A DNA stretch of 64,000 nucleotides from Mesorhizobium liriopis. GTDB taxonomy: Bacteria > Pseudomonadota > Alphaproteobacteria > Rhizobiales > Rhizobiaceae. Both the position numbers and the translations under genes were made by a program. Where the stretch lies: contig NZ_JAMXQS010000001.1 in assembly GCF_024053505.1 (NCBI RefSeq), positions 310,001 to 374,000 on the forward strand, given 5' to 3'. Below, in pieces: positions 1 through 9,191 of the stretch. Below the pieces are notes generated by a model. That model ran no database searches and was not told where the DNA came from. It worked only from the letters and a program-made list of their open reading frames with translations. How positions within the stretch are numbered: position 1 is the stretch's first letter; each line of letters starts with the position of its first letter.

Positions 1-1
1 T

Positions 2-1279
2 GGCGCGATCGAGGCCGAGCTCGAGCGCACGCAGGGCACCAATGCCTGGATCAGTGTGGGCCTGCGCGAAGGCAAGAACCGCGAAGTCAAGAACGTGATG
101 GGCGCGCTCGGCCTCGAAGTGAACCGCCTGATCCGCGTGTCCTTCGGACCTTTCCAACTCGCCGAACTCGAAGAAGGCCATGTGCTCGAGATCAAGGGCC
201 GCACCCTGCGCGATCAGTTGGGCGACCGTCTGATCGAGGAATCGGGTGCCGACTTCGAAAGCGACATCCAGAAGCCGTTCAGCAATCGTCCGACCCAGCG
301 CGAGAACACGCCGCAGGAGCCGCGCGAGGCGAGAGCGCGCGTGGAGGAAGGCGAGGGTGGACTGATCAAGCGCCGCCGCATGCGCGAGGACAGCCGCGAC
401 AATGCACTCGGCCGCCTCTCGACGCGCCCCGAGCGCCGATTCGACAAGACCGAACGTCCGGATCGCCCGCGTGGCGAGCGCAGCGAACGTCCCCGCTTCG
501 AGCGTCGCGAGGACAATCCGGGCCGCCCCGAGGAAAAGGCGCGTACGGCGAATGTCTGGATGGCGCCCGGCGCGCGTCCGCAAGGCGCCGACAAGCAGAA
601 GGCAGAACGTGGCCTACGCGAAGATCGGCCGCGCCGTGAAGGCGGTGGCGAGCGCTTCCAGCGTCGCGACACGCGCGGCGAGCGTTCGGAAGGTGGCGAG
701 GACCGGCCACGCCGTTCTTATGCGCCACGTGAGGGTGGTGAGGATCGTGCCTTCCGCAAGCCTCGCGCCGAAGGCGAGCGGGCCGAGCGTCCGTTTCGCA
801 AGTCGGGCGACGGCCGTCCCTCCCGCGAGCGCTCGGACGGCGACCGCCCCTTCCGCCGCGAGGATGGGGATCGTCCGCGCAAGCGTTTCGAGGGGGGTGA
901 CCGTCCTCGCTTGGATAAGCCTCGCGGCGAGCGTCCATCTCGCGAAGAGGGAGAGAAGCGGTCGTTCCGTCCGCGCAGTGAAGGTGGGGAGCAGCGCGCC
1001 GAGCGCCCGTTCCGCGAGCGCCGCGAAGGCGAGCGTTCGGAGCGGCCTTTCCGTGAGAAGCGAGAGGGCGACCGTCCGTTCGGCAACAAGCCGCGTGGCG
1101 AGCGCTCCTTCGGTGCGCGCTCGAACAGTGATCGTCCGCGTGGCGACCGGCCGCAGGGTGATCGCCCGGCTGGCAACAAGTTCGGCGGCAAGGGCGGAAA
1201 GCCCGGCGGCTTCAAGCCGGGCGGTGGCCGCCCGAGCGGTGGCGGGTTCAAGGGCAAGCCGCGCGGCCCGCGCACCTGA
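2..1279 (+). CDS. rluB: 23S rRNA pseudouridine synthase, RluB-type, 3' part, with long Arg-rich tail
   Basis: The reading frame is open to the left edge of the window, so the start and most of the catalytic domain lie outside. The first ~80 residues visible are the end of the RsuA/RluB catalytic domain: the conserved block LREGKNREVKNVM is followed by LGLEVNRLIRVSFGPFQL. In E. coli RluB makes pseudouridine 2605 in 23S rRNA; assignment to RluB rather than RluE/RluF is by resemblance only. After about residue 80 the protein turns into ~340 residues of low complexity, rich in Arg, Gly, Glu and Asp, built of loosely repeated units such as GERSERPFREKREGDRP, ending in a Gly/Lys-rich stretch. This tail is probably disordered and RNA-binding. 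The stop codon shares one base with the rsmD start (TGATG), so the two are translationally coupled rRNA-modification genes. Confidence 0.85.
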   Translation, partial: GAIEAELERTQGTNAWISVGLREGKNREVKNVMGALGLEVNRLIRVSFGPFQLAELEEGHVLEIKGRTLRDQLGDRLIEESGADFESDIQKPFSNRPTQRENTPQEPREARARVEEGEGGLIKRRRMREDSRDNALGRLSTRPERRFDKTERPDRPRGERSERPRFERREDNPGRPEEKARTANVWMAPGARPQGADKQKAERGLREDRPRREGGGERFQRRDTRGERSEGGEDRPRRSYAPREGGEDRAFRKPRAEGERAERPFRKSGDGRPSRERSDGDRPFRREDGDRPRKRFEGGDRPRLDKPRGERPSREEGEKRSFRPRSEGGEQRAERPFRERREGERSERPFREKREGDRPFGNKPRGERSFGARSNSDRPRGDRPQGDRPAGNKFGGKGGKPGGFKPGGGRPSGGGFKGKPRGPRT

Positions 1280-1836
1280 TGCGCATCGTCGGCGGCAGTT
1301 TCCGCGGGCGGCCCCTTGCCACACCGCGTGACGAGCGCACGCGGCCGACCAGTGATCGCACGCGCGAGGCCGTGTTCAACGTGCTCGCGCATCGCTTCGA
1401 AGGCGTGGTCGAGGATGCGCGCGTGCTCGACCTTTTCGCAGGCACGGGCGCGCTGGGTCTCGAAGCCCTGTCGCGTGGTGCCGCCTCCTGCACCTTCGTG
1501 GAAGAGGGTGCCGAGGCGCGCGGGCTGATCCGTACCAATGTCGAGGCTTTCGGCTTGGGCGGTCGCACCAAGATTTTCCGCCGCGATGCGACGCGGCTGG
1601 GCGAGGCGGGCACGATTCAGCCCTTCACGCTGGTCTTCGCCGACCCGCCTTATGGCAAGCGCATGGCCGAACCCGCGCTCGAAACCGCGTTGGCCGGCAA
1701 GTGGCTGGTACCCGGCGCGCTCTGCGTGGTGGAGGAAGCATCCGACGCGCCCTTCGACCTGCCGGCCGGTTTCACTCTTTTCGACACCCGCCATTATGGC
1801 GACACGACCGTGCGGTTTCTGGGCGCTCCCGCCTGA
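1279..1836 (+). CDS. rsmD: 16S rRNA (guanine(966)-N(2))-methyltransferase RsmD
   Basis: 185 residues, normal length for RsmD, which methylates G966 of 16S rRNA in the 30S subunit with S-adenosylmethionine. The N-terminus has the family pattern RIVGGSFRGRPL followed by RPTSDRTREAVFNVL. The SAM-binding loop VLDLFAGTGALG lies at residues 49-60 and the catalytic motif ADPPYGK at 121-127 (D122-P-P-Y125 is the amino-methyltransferase signature). It starts on the last base of the preceding pseudouridine synthase stop codon, an arrangement often seen in alphaproteobacteria. Confidence 0.93.
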   Translation: MRIVGGSFRGRPLATPRDERTRPTSDRTREAVFNVLAHRFEGVVEDARVLDLFAGTGALGLEALSRGAASCTFVEEGAEARGLIRTNVEAFGLGGRTKIFRRDATRLGEAGTIQPFTLVFADPPYGKRMAEPALETALAGKWLVPGALCVVEEASDAPFDLPAGFTLFDTRHYGDTTVRFLGAPA

Positions 1837-1851
1837 GTTCCGGAGTTATCC

Positions 1852-3276
1852 TTGATTCGCAAAGCCTCCGCCTTTTTCGCCCTCGCGCTCATCGTTTCAT
1901 CCAGCCTCGCGGCGAAGGCGGAGGAGGTGTCAAACTTCCTGCTTTCCAACGGCATGGAAGTGGTCGTGATCCCCGACCACCGCGCGCCCATCGTGACCCA
2001 TATGGTCTGGTACAAGGCGGGGAGCGCCGACGAACCGCCGGGCAAGTCGGGCATTGCGCATTTCTTCGAGCACCTGATGTTCAAGGGCACGAAGAACCAT
2101 CCGGCCGGTGAGTTCTCGCGCGAGGTCGCGAGCATCGGCGGCAACGAGAACGCTTTCACCACGGCCGACTATACGGCCTTTTTCCAGACCGTTTCGCCCG
2201 ACGCGCTGCCCACCATGATGCGCTTCGAGTCCGACCGGATGCGCAACCTGACACTGACCGATGCGGTGATCGGCCCCGAACGCGACGTGATCCTCGAAGA
2301 GCGCCGCATGCGGGTGGAAAACGATCCCGAGGCGCTGTTGAGCGAGGAGGTCGCGGCGACTCTCTACCAGAACCAGCCCTACCGCATTCCGGTGATCGGC
2401 TGGATGCAGGAAATCGAAAAGCTCAACCGTGAAGACGCGGTCGCCTTCTATGACAGGTTCTACGCACCCAACAATGCGATCCTGATCGTGGCGGGCGATG
2501 TCACCGAAGAGCGGGTTCGTGCCTTGGCCGAAGGCACCTATGGCAAGATCGCGCGCGGGCCCGATCTGCCGCCGCGCAACCGTCCGCAGGAGCCCGAGCA
2601 GAACGCCGCGCGCACCGTGACGCTGAGTGATGCCCGCGTCGGCGTGCCGAGCTACGGCCGCTCCTGGGTGGTCCCTTCCTATCAGACAGCCAAGAACGGC
2701 GAGGCCGAAGCGCTCGATCTTTTATCGGAAGTGCTCGGTGGCGGCGCGCAAAGCCGCATCTATCGCGAACTGATCGTCAACCAGGGCATCGCAGTGGGCG
2801 CCGGCGCCTATTACGAGGGCACCTCCGTCGATCCCACCACCTTCTCCGTCTACGGCGCGCCGCGCGGGGAGAGCAAACTGGACGCGGTGGAGAGCGCGGT
2901 CGACAAGGAGATCGCGCGGATCCAGAACGAAGGCGTCACGCCTGACGAGCTCGATCGCGTCAAGAAGCGCTATCTGCGTGCGATGATCTTCGCCCGGGAC
3001 AGTGCGGAAGGCCTGGCACAGATATACGGCTCGACGCTCGCCACCGGCGGCACCGTCAAGGATGTCGCCGAATGGACGGGCCGCATCGAGAAGGTGACGC
3101 CGCAACAGGTGCAGGACGTCGCGAAGCGCTATCTCGTGCCCGAGCGCGCGGTGACGAGCTATCTGCTGCCCAAGGGCGGTTCTGGTGCGGTGGCCGAAAG
3201 CGGCGGGCCGGTGCAGGCGCCGGCCATGGTGCCGCCTAGGCCTGGACAGTCAGCCGACAAGGTGGAGCAGCCATGA
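1852..3276 (+). CDS. M16 family zinc metallopeptidase, catalytic subunit
   Basis: 474 residues. Start is TTG, preceded by GGAG at 1842-1845 with suitable spacing; no ATG fits better. Residues 1-23 form a Sec signal peptide (MIRK followed by a hydrophobic run ending AAKA), so the protein acts in the periplasm. The inverted zinc motif HFFEH is at residues 70-74 and the third ligand is probably E150 in VILEERR, 76 residues after H74, the usual spacing for M16B peptidases. The C-terminal half has the second M16 fold but lacks the Arg/Tyr pair that completes the active site; that pair is in the next gene. The stop overlaps the start of the next gene (ATGA), so the two subunits are probably made together. 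Substrate unknown. Confidence 0.88.
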   Translation: MIRKASAFFALALIVSSSLAAKAEEVSNFLLSNGMEVVVIPDHRAPIVTHMVWYKAGSADEPPGKSGIAHFFEHLMFKGTKNHPAGEFSREVASIGGNENAFTTADYTAFFQTVSPDALPTMMRFESDRMRNLTLTDAVIGPERDVILEERRMRVENDPEALLSEEVAATLYQNQPYRIPVIGWMQEIEKLNREDAVAFYDRFYAPNNAILIVAGDVTEERVRALAEGTYGKIARGPDLPPRNRPQEPEQNAARTVTLSDARVGVPSYGRSWVVPSYQTAKNGEAEALDLLSEVLGGGAQSRIYRELIVNQGIAVGAGAYYEGTSVDPTTFSVYGAPRGESKLDAVESAVDKEIARIQNEGVTPDELDRVKKRYLRAMIFARDSAEGLAQIYGSTLATGGTVKDVAEWTGRIEKVTPQQVQDVAKRYLVPERAVTSYLLPKGGSGAVAESGGPVQAPAMVPPRPGQSADKVEQP

Positions 3277-4583
3277 TGCGTCGTCTTTTCGCCGTCATCC
3301 TTTTCTCGCTCGCCGCACTCCCCGCACACGCCATCGAGATCAAGGAAGTGGTCTCGGACAAGGGCGTGAAAGCGTGGCTGGTCGAGGACCATACGCTGCC
3401 GCTTCTCACCTTGCGCTTCGCTTTCAAGGGCGGCAGCACGCAGGACCCGGAAGGCAAGGAAGGCCTTTCGACCCTGATGAGCGGCCTGTTCGACGAGGGC
3501 GCGGGCCAGCGCGAACGCGAGGCGTTCCAGACCAGGCTGGACGAAATCGGCGCCGAGATGAGCTTCAATGCGAGCCAGGACAGCATGGCCGGCTCGATGC
3601 GCCTTCTCACCGAGAACCGCGACGAGGCGCTCGACCTGTTGCGCGACGCGGTGAACGCGCCGCGCTTTGATCGTGAGCCGTTCGAACGCATTCGCGCACA
3701 GCTTCTTTCCGGCATCGTCGCCCGCGCCAACGATCCGCAGGCCCAGGCCTCGCGTCGCTGGGCGGAAGCGCTTTACGGCAAGCACCCCTATGCCCGCGAC
3801 GACAGCGGCACGAAGGCGTCGCTTGAAAGCGTCACGCCGGACGGCCTTCGCGCGCTGCGTAGCCGGACTTTCGCTCGTAGTAACCTGATCCTGGGCGTGG
3901 TCGGCGACATCGACCCCGACACGCTCAAGCGCGAACTCGACCGCGTCTTCGGCGACCTGCCGGCCGACCCGCAGCTGACGCCTGTTGCGGACGTGCAGCC
4001 CCTGCTGGCGCAAGAAATTCTGGTTCCCTACGAACTGCCGCAGGCGAGCATCCAGCTGGCCTATCCCGGCGTCGCGCGCGACGATCCGCGCTTCTTCGCG
4101 GCCGTTCTGATGAACCAGGTTCTGGGCGGCAGCGATATGGGCTCGCGCCTGTTCGACGAGGTGCGCGAGAAGCGCGGGCTTGCCTATGGCATCGGCTCGT
4201 CGCTCGCAGGCTACGACCACGCCAACTCGCTGGTGATCGGCACCGCCACCCGTGCGGAGCGTGCCGGAGAAACGCTGGACGTGATCCGCAACGTCGTCAA
4301 AGGCATGGCCGAGCAGGGCCCGTCCGAGGAAGAGCTGAACGCCGCCAAGCGCTACCTGATCGGCGCCTATGCCATCGGCAATCTGGGCTCGTCCTCCTCG
4401 ATTGCCAGCACGCTGGTCGGCCTCCAGCTCGACCACTTGCCTATCGACTACATGGACCGCCGCGCGGCTCTGATCGAAGCCGTCACGCCGGAGCAGGCCA
4501 AGAAGGCGGCGCAGGATCTTCTGCTGACGGAGCCGGCCGTGATGATCGTCGGCCCGCGCCTCACGAAGCCGGTCGCGCAGTAA
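3273..4583 (+). CDS. M16 family peptidase-like protein lacking zinc ligands
   Basis: 436 residues with a signal peptide ([20 protein letters not shown]). It aligns in overall layout with the preceding M16 peptidase, but the HxxEH position reads [14 protein letters not shown] (about residues 65-78), so it cannot bind catalytic zinc. It does carry REKRGLAY with R298 and Y305, the substrate-binding Arg/Tyr pair of M16B enzymes. The natural reading is a heterodimer: the upstream gene gives the zinc site and this one completes the pocket, as known for other two-subunit M16B enzymes. Overlaps the upstream gene by 4 bases (ATGA). Confidence 0.88.
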   Translation: MMRRLFAVILFSLAALPAHAIEIKEVVSDKGVKAWLVEDHTLPLLTLRFAFKGGSTQDPEGKEGLSTLMSGLFDEGAGQREREAFQTRLDEIGAEMSFNASQDSMAGSMRLLTENRDEALDLLRDAVNAPRFDREPFERIRAQLLSGIVARANDPQAQASRRWAEALYGKHPYARDDSGTKASLESVTPDGLRALRSRTFARSNLILGVVGDIDPDTLKRELDRVFGDLPADPQLTPVADVQPLLAQEILVPYELPQASIQLAYPGVARDDPRFFAAVLMNQVLGGSDMGSRLFDEVREKRGLAYGIGSSLAGYDHANSLVIGTATRAERAGETLDVIRNVVKGMAEQGPSEEELNAAKRYLIGAYAIGNLGSSSSIASTLVGLQLDHLPIDYMDRRAALIEAVTPEQAKKAAQDLLLTEPAVMIVGPRLTKPVAQ

Positions 4584-4590
4584 GCCGGCA

Positions 4591-4621
4591 TGCCCTCTCG
4601 CCTTGCAGAAGCGGGAGGGCA
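4591..4621 (+). other. Intergenic hairpin between M16 gene and pmbA-like gene
   Basis: An inverted repeat: TGCCCTCTCGC at 4591-4601 pairs with GCGGGAGGGCA at 4611-4621, an 11-bp stem with one G-T pair and a 9-base loop. No T run follows, so it is not a canonical intrinsic terminator; it could shield the 3' end of the M16 mRNA or be a weak terminator. Confidence 0.45.
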
Positions 4622-4672
4622 GCCATAGATGGGGGTGACCGCCGCAAGCCCCCTCCCGAACGGATTTTGCCG

Positions 4673-6016
4673 ATGCCCGTCGATATCGACACCGAGAAAC
4701 TGACCACGCGCGTCTCCGCTCTGGTCGATGCCGCCAAGCGCGCAGGCGCTGATCAGGCGGATGCGGTGGCGGTGATCGGGCGCTCCACCGGCGTGTCCGT
4801 GCGGCTCGGCAAGGTCGAGAACACCTCGTCGGCGGAAGGTGACGACGTTTCGCTGCGCGTCTTCGTCGGACGCCGCGTGGCGAGCGTATCGGCAACCGCT
4901 GCTTCCGATCCGAAGATGCTGGCCGAGCGCGCCGTCGCCATGGCCAAGGTTTCGCCCGAAGACCCGTATCAGGGGCTGGCCGACGCGGGCGATCTGGCAA
5001 AGAAATTCCCCGATCTTGACCTGCTCGACGAGACTGTGGTTTCCGCCGACCAATTGCGTGAAGCCGCGCTCGAAATGGAAGAGTCGGCGTTGGCCGTGAA
5101 GGGCGTGACCAATTCGAGCGGCGCGGGTGCTGGTGCGGGCTTGGGCGGCCTGGTGCTCGCGACCTCGGAAGGTTTCCTCGGCCAGTATGTCGCCTCTCGC
5201 TTTTCGCGTTCCGCCAGCGTGATCGCGGGCGAGGGCACCGGCATGGAGCGCGACTACGAATATTCCTCACGCCTGCATTTCGGCGAACTCGACGGCCCTG
5301 CCGCGATCGGCCGCAAGGCGGGCGAGCGCGCGGTGCGCCGCCTCAACCCACGCAAGGCCAAGACCGGCCCTGTCACCGTCGTCTTCGACCCCCGCGTCGC
5401 GCGCGGCATCGCGGGCCATCTGTCGGGTGCGATCAATGGCGCCTCTGTCGCGCGCAAGACCTCGTTCCTGCGCGAGATGATGGGCAAGCAGGTGGCTTCG
5501 GCGAACATCACTGTGACGGACGACCCGCGCGTCGTGCGCGGCCAAGCCTCGCGGCCCTTCGATGGTGAAGGCGTGGCCGGCGAGAGGTTGGTGATGGTGG
5601 ACCAGGGCGTGCTCAAGCACTGGTTCCTGTCCACTTCGGCCGCCAAGGAACTCGGCCTCAAGACCAACGGCCGCGGGTCTCGCAGCGGCTCGTCCGTTTC
5701 ACCGACCTCCACCAACCTTGCCATCGAGCCGGGCGAGCAGTCGGCGGAAGACATGATCCGCTCGCTCAAGACCGGCTTCTATGTGACCGAAGTCTTCGGT
5801 CAGGGCGTCAACATGGTGACGGGTGAATACAGCCGTGGCGCTTCCGGCTTCTGGATCGAGAATGGCGAACTGTCCTATCCGGTGTCGGAGGTGACGATCG
5901 CGTCCAACCTCAAGGACATGTTCCTTTCAATGGTGCCTGCGAGCGATCTCGACCGCAATTTCGGCACGGCCGCGCCCACGCTTCTGATAGAGAACATGAC
6001 CCTTGCCGGAAGCTGA
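4673..6016 (+). CDS. pmbA: PmbA/TldE family, TldD-partner protein of a metalloprotease
   Basis: About 447 residues from the ATG at 4673; a TTG two codons upstream is also possible. The protein has the TldD/PmbA architecture: an N-terminal domain with variable surface residues, then a C-terminal beta domain (DGPAAIGRKAGERAVRRL, TGPVTVVFDPRVARG, then SGFWIENGELSYPVSEVTI near the end). The HExxxH zinc motif of TldD is absent, which identifies it as the PmbA/TldE subunit. TldD/TldE complexes degrade or mature unfolded peptides, for example microcin B17 and CcdA in E. coli. No tldD gene is in the window, so the partner must be encoded elsewhere. The 3' end overlaps the next gene by 14 bases. Confidence 0.88.
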   Translation: MPVDIDTEKLTTRVSALVDAAKRAGADQADAVAVIGRSTGVSVRLGKVENTSSAEGDDVSLRVFVGRRVASVSATAASDPKMLAERAVAMAKVSPEDPYQGLADAGDLAKKFPDLDLLDETVVSADQLREAALEMEESALAVKGVTNSSGAGAGAGLGGLVLATSEGFLGQYVASRFSRSASVIAGEGTGMERDYEYSSRLHFGELDGPAAIGRKAGERAVRRLNPRKAKTGPVTVVFDPRVARGIAGHLSGAINGASVARKTSFLREMMGKQVASANITVTDDPRVVRGQASRPFDGEGVAGERLVMVDQGVLKHWFLSTSAAKELGLKTNGRGSRSGSSVSPTSTNLAIEPGEQSAEDMIRSLKTGFYVTEVFGQGVNMVTGEYSRGASGFWIENGELSYPVSEVTIASNLKDMFLSMVPASDLDRNFGTAAPTLLIENMTLAGS

Positions 6017-6806
6017 CACCCACTCCGACGCGCTGCGGGCCGACCTCGCGCTTCTGACGGAGGCCGCGCGCGAAGCCGGCCGCATTGCCCATGGCTTCTT
6101 CCGCCACGACCCGCAGGTCTGGATGAAGGAAGGCGTGTCGCCTGTCAGTGAGGCGGATTATGCGTCCGACAAATACCTGCGCGAAACGTTATTGGGTGCG
6201 CGTCCCGGCCATGGCTGGTTGTCCGAGGAAACGGTCGACTCGCCCGAGCGGCTGGCCCGCAGGCGGACCTTCGTGGTCGACCCCATCGATGGCACGCGCG
6301 CCTTCGTGCAGGGGCTCGACATCTGGTGCGTGAGCGTCGCGCTGGTGGAAAACGGCGAGACACTTGTTGGCGTGCTCGAATGCCCGGCATTGCGCGAGAC
6401 CTTCACGGCGGTCAAAGGCGGCGGCGCGTTCCTGAACGGCAAGCTGCTGCATGTTCGACCTTCGACGGCCACGCCGACGATCGCGGGCCCCAAGCAATAT
6501 CTCGACGCATTGCCTGAGCCCTATGCCTCAAAGGCGCATCGTCACGGCCATATCCCCTCGCTCGCCTATCGCATCGGGCTGATCGCCAAGGGCAAACTCG
6601 ACGCGACTTTCGTGAAGCCGAACTCGCATGACTGGGATCTGGCGGCGGCCGACCTGATCCTGCGCGAGGCGGGCGGCGCGCTTCTCGATACGGATGGCTT
6701 GCCGCTGCGCTATGCCACCACGAGCAATCCGCGTCATGGCCTGCTGGTCGCAGGCTCGGGGCCGCTCCTCGCGGTCGCAGCGGAAACGCTCAAGCGGTTG
6801 ACTTGA
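6003..6806 (+). CDS. Inositol monophosphatase family protein, CysQ-like 3'(2'),5'-bisphosphate nucleotidase
   Basis: 267 residues from a TTG inside the end of the pmbA-like gene. Family motifs are complete: WLSEE at about 72-76 (metal-binding Glu), DPIDGTRAF at about 93-101 (metal-binding Asp residues) and WDLAAADLILREAGG near the C-terminus. These are Mg-dependent, Li-sensitive phosphatases acting on inositol phosphate, fructose-1,6-bisphosphate or 3'-phosphoadenosine 5'-phosphate. The WLSEET block and neighbourhood suggest the CysQ-like group, but substrate cannot be fixed from motifs. It is immediately followed by the DUF4170 gene and lies in the run leading to waaA-lpxK. Confidence 0.85.
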   Translation: MPEADTHSDALRADLALLTEAAREAGRIAHGFFRHDPQVWMKEGVSPVSEADYASDKYLRETLLGARPGHGWLSEETVDSPERLARRRTFVVDPIDGTRAFVQGLDIWCVSVALVENGETLVGVLECPALRETFTAVKGGGAFLNGKLLHVRPSTATPTIAGPKQYLDALPEPYASKAHRHGHIPSLAYRIGLIAKGKLDATFVKPNSHDWDLAAADLILREAGGALLDTDGLPLRYATTSNPRHGLLVAGSGPLLAVAAETLKRLT

Positions 6807-6862
6807 GAAGCCGCGCGCGAGAAACCCTGCCTTCCGATTTTATCCGAGTGGAATCTGTGGCC

Positions 6863-7108
6863 ATGGCCGAAGAGCGCAAGCAGCTCCTTCATCTGGTGTT
6901 CGGTGGCGAATTGAAGACGCTGACAGGCACCGAGTTTCGCGATCTCGATGCGCTCGACATCGTCGGCATTTATCCGGATTACGCTTCCGCGCGCGATGCC
7001 TGGAAAGCCAAGGCACAGGCCTCGGTGGACAACGCCCATATGCGCTATTTCGTGGTGCACCTTCACAAGCTCCTCGAACCGGAAGGAGCTGTCGGTCAGG
7101 GACTCTGA
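6863..7108 (+). CDS. DUF4170 family protein
   Basis: 81 residues from the ATG at 6863; the frame could extend upstream to TTG 6803, but the conserved part begins at LLHLVFGGELKTL right after this ATG, and family members are typically ~75-80 residues. The protein is cytoplasmic with no membrane segment; the central GIYPDYASARDAWKAKAQAS and VDNAHMRYFVVHL blocks match the DUF4170 family, which is largely alphaproteobacterial and of unknown function. It ends 3 bases before the DUF374 gene and is part of the block leading to waaA and lpxK, so a link to lipid A assembly is plausible but inferred from position only. Confidence 0.8.
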   Translation: MAEERKQLLHLVFGGELKTLTGTEFRDLDALDIVGIYPDYASARDAWKAKAQASVDNAHMRYFVVHLHKLLEPEGAVGQGL

Positions 7109-7111
7109 TCC

Positions 7112-7876
7112 TTGAGCGAAACGCCGGCGAAGCCAAAGAAGCCACGCCCCAAGCCCAAGAAGACTTTCTGGCGCCAGATGCGTGCGCCCTTGCGGGATTC
7201 GTTCTTCCTGAAATCCGTCGTGGCGGGCGCCATCACCAACGCGCTCCGCTTCGTGCGGCTCACCAATCCCCTGTCGCCTGCTTCCATGCCAATCCCTTAC
7301 ACGGCGGACGACACGGTGATCGTGGCGCTCTGGCATGGCCAGCACCTGATGGTGCCGACATTCAACCCGAAGGGCACGAAGATCGCGGCATTGATTTCGC
7401 GCAGTGCGGATGCCGAGATGAACGCGATGGTCATCGAGCGTTTCGGGCATCAGGTCGTGCGCGGCTCGGGTGGGCGCGGCAAGCCGCGGCATAATGTGGA
7501 TAAAGGCGGCGCGCGCGCGCTGGTCGCCCTCAAAAAGGCGCTGGATCAGGGCACCAGCGTGGTCATGATCGCAGACATTCCCCACGGCACCCCGCGCGAA
7601 GCGGGCCTCGGCATCATCACGCTCGCCAAGATTTCCGGCCGACCCATCGTACCTTCGGCGGTGGCGACGAGCCGGCGCAGGGTGATCGAGAAGAGCTGGG
7701 ACAAGACCACCATCAACCTGCCTTTCGGCCGCTCGGCACTGGGTTTCGGCCCCTATATCGAGGTGCCGGTCGATGCCGATGAAGCGCTGATGGAAGAGAA
7801 GCGGCAGGCGCTGACCGATGCGCTCAACCTCGCGACCGAAGAGGCTGACCGCCGTTTGAAGGGCTTGGCCGCATGA
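7112..7876 (+). CDS. DUF374 lysophospholipid acyltransferase-like protein
   Basis: 254 residues, TTG start (an ATG at 7297 would remove conserved sequence). The N-terminus is very basic (KPKKPRPKPKK). The core ALWHGQHLMVPTF (about residue 70) replaces the HX4D box of classical acyltransferases and is typical of DUF374; ALKKALDQGTSVVMIADIPHG and AKISGRPIVPSAVATSRR follow in the expected order. The family is annotated as LpxL/LpxM-like; a specific reaction is not established. It overlaps waaA by 4 bases (ATGA), which strongly suggests a role in lipid A or Kdo-lipid A assembly at the inner membrane. Confidence 0.82.
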   Translation: MSETPAKPKKPRPKPKKTFWRQMRAPLRDSFFLKSVVAGAITNALRFVRLTNPLSPASMPIPYTADDTVIVALWHGQHLMVPTFNPKGTKIAALISRSADAEMNAMVIERFGHQVVRGSGGRGKPRHNVDKGGARALVALKKALDQGTSVVMIADIPHGTPREAGLGIITLAKISGRPIVPSAVATSRRRVIEKSWDKTTINLPFGRSALGFGPYIEVPVDADEALMEEKRQALTDALNLATEEADRRLKGLAA

Positions 7877-9186
7877 GCGAACGCTGGGCCCGCACACTTC
7901 TGCGCACCTATGGCATTGCCGGTGCGATGGCTTTTCCGCTTGTCGGCGCCTATGTCACCTGGCGCTCGACCAAGGGCAAGGAAGACCCCCGCCGCAAGCG
8001 CGAACGCTACGGCAAGACCAATCGCGCGCGGCCCGAGGGACCGGTGATCTGGGTCCATGCCGCGAGCATCGGCGAAACGCTGGCAGTAACCCCGCTTGTC
8101 GATGCCATCCTCTCGCTCGGCGTCCATGTGGTGCTGACCACCGGCACCGTCACCTCTGCCAAGCTCGCCGAAGAGCGGCTGGGCGATCGTATCATTCACC
8201 AATATGTGCCGCTCGACCTGAAGCCTGCGGTCAGCCGCTTCCTCGACCACTGGCGTCCCGACCTCGCGATCATCGCGGAGTCCGAGATCTGGCCGATGAC
8301 CATCATGGAACTCGGCCGCCGTCGCATCCCCGAGGTTCTCGTGAACGGTCGCATGTCGGACCGCTCGTTCAAATCCTGGCAGAAGCGCATTCACGTGGCC
8401 GAGGCGCTGTTCGAGAACCTGGCCCATGTGGTGGCGCAGTCGGAAGAAGACGGCGAACGTTTCCGCGCGCTGGGCGCCCGGCCCGTGACGGTTTCTGGCA
8501 ATCTCAAGGTCGATGTCGATCCGCCGCCGGTGGATGAGAAGGCGCTGAGCGCCTTGCGCAAGCAGATCGGCCGTCGCCCGACCTGGGCCGCCGTTTCGAC
8601 CCATGACGGAGAGGAGCGCGTGGCGGCGGAAGTGCACGCCACTTTGCGCAACCGGCACCCTGGGCTTTTGTCGATCATCGTTCCGCGCCACCCAGACCGC
8701 GCCGACGCGCTCGCTGCCGAGCTGGAAGCGATGGGCCTCAAGCTCGCCCGGCGCTCGCGCAATGCGAAGATCACGCCGGATACGGATATCCTGCTCGGCG
8801 ATACGGTGGGCGAGATGGGCCTGTTCCTGCGCCTGACCGAGATCGCCTTTGTCGGCCGCTCGCTCGAAGCGCAGGGCGGACAGAACCCGCTCGAGCCTGC
8901 TATGCTCGACACGGCGATCCTGGCCGGGCGGAATGTGCAGAATTTCCGCGATGCCTATCAGCGGCTGATCGAGAGCGGCGGCGCCAAGCTCGTGCGCGAC
9001 GGCGACATGCTGGCGGGTGCAGTGAACTATCTCCTGTCCAACGAAACCGCGCGCCACACCATGATGGAGGCCGGCGCGCAGGCCGTGGAAGAGATGCGCG
9101 GTGCGCTGGAGCGCACCATGATAGCGCTCGAACCCTTCATCCAGCCTCTGCTGGTCAAGGCGCGCCTGCGGAACGCGGGCGAGTAG
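7873..9186 (+). CDS. waaA: 3-deoxy-D-manno-octulosonic acid transferase WaaA/KdtA
   Basis: 437 residues. WaaA transfers Kdo from CMP-Kdo to lipid IVA on the cytoplasmic face of the inner membrane. The N-terminal hydrophobic segment (about residues 12-30) is the membrane anchor. The catalytic motif VHAASIGE is at residues 61-68 with E68 as the likely base, and IIAESEIWPMTI near residue 135 is the second family signature. The C-terminal half is a GT-B glycosyltransferase fold with EAQGGQNPLEPAM as the donor-binding block. Start overlaps the DUF374 stop by ATGA; lpxK starts 5 bases after its stop, forming a Kdo-lipid A operon. Confidence 0.95.
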   Translation: MSERWARTLLRTYGIAGAMAFPLVGAYVTWRSTKGKEDPRRKRERYGKTNRARPEGPVIWVHAASIGETLAVTPLVDAILSLGVHVVLTTGTVTSAKLAEERLGDRIIHQYVPLDLKPAVSRFLDHWRPDLAIIAESEIWPMTIMELGRRRIPEVLVNGRMSDRSFKSWQKRIHVAEALFENLAHVVAQSEEDGERFRALGARPVTVSGNLKVDVDPPPVDEKALSALRKQIGRRPTWAAVSTHDGEERVAAEVHATLRNRHPGLLSIIVPRHPDRADALAAELEAMGLKLARRSRNAKITPDTDILLGDTVGEMGLFLRLTEIAFVGRSLEAQGGQNPLEPAMLDTAILAGRNVQNFRDAYQRLIESGGAKLVRDGDMLAGAVNYLLSNETARHTMMEAGAQAVEEMRGALERTMIALEPFIQPLLVKARLRNAGE

Positions 9187-9191
9187 CACGG

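Noticed and set aside
402-1331. Overlapping frames in both strands within the Arg-rich rluB tail
   Set aside because: Result of repetitive GC-rich codons; no independent start signals or homology.
3159-5270. 703-codon minus-strand frame across the M16 and pmbA-like genes
   Set aside because: Covers three real genes in antisense, low-complexity Arg/Pro sequence, no ribosome site or motif.
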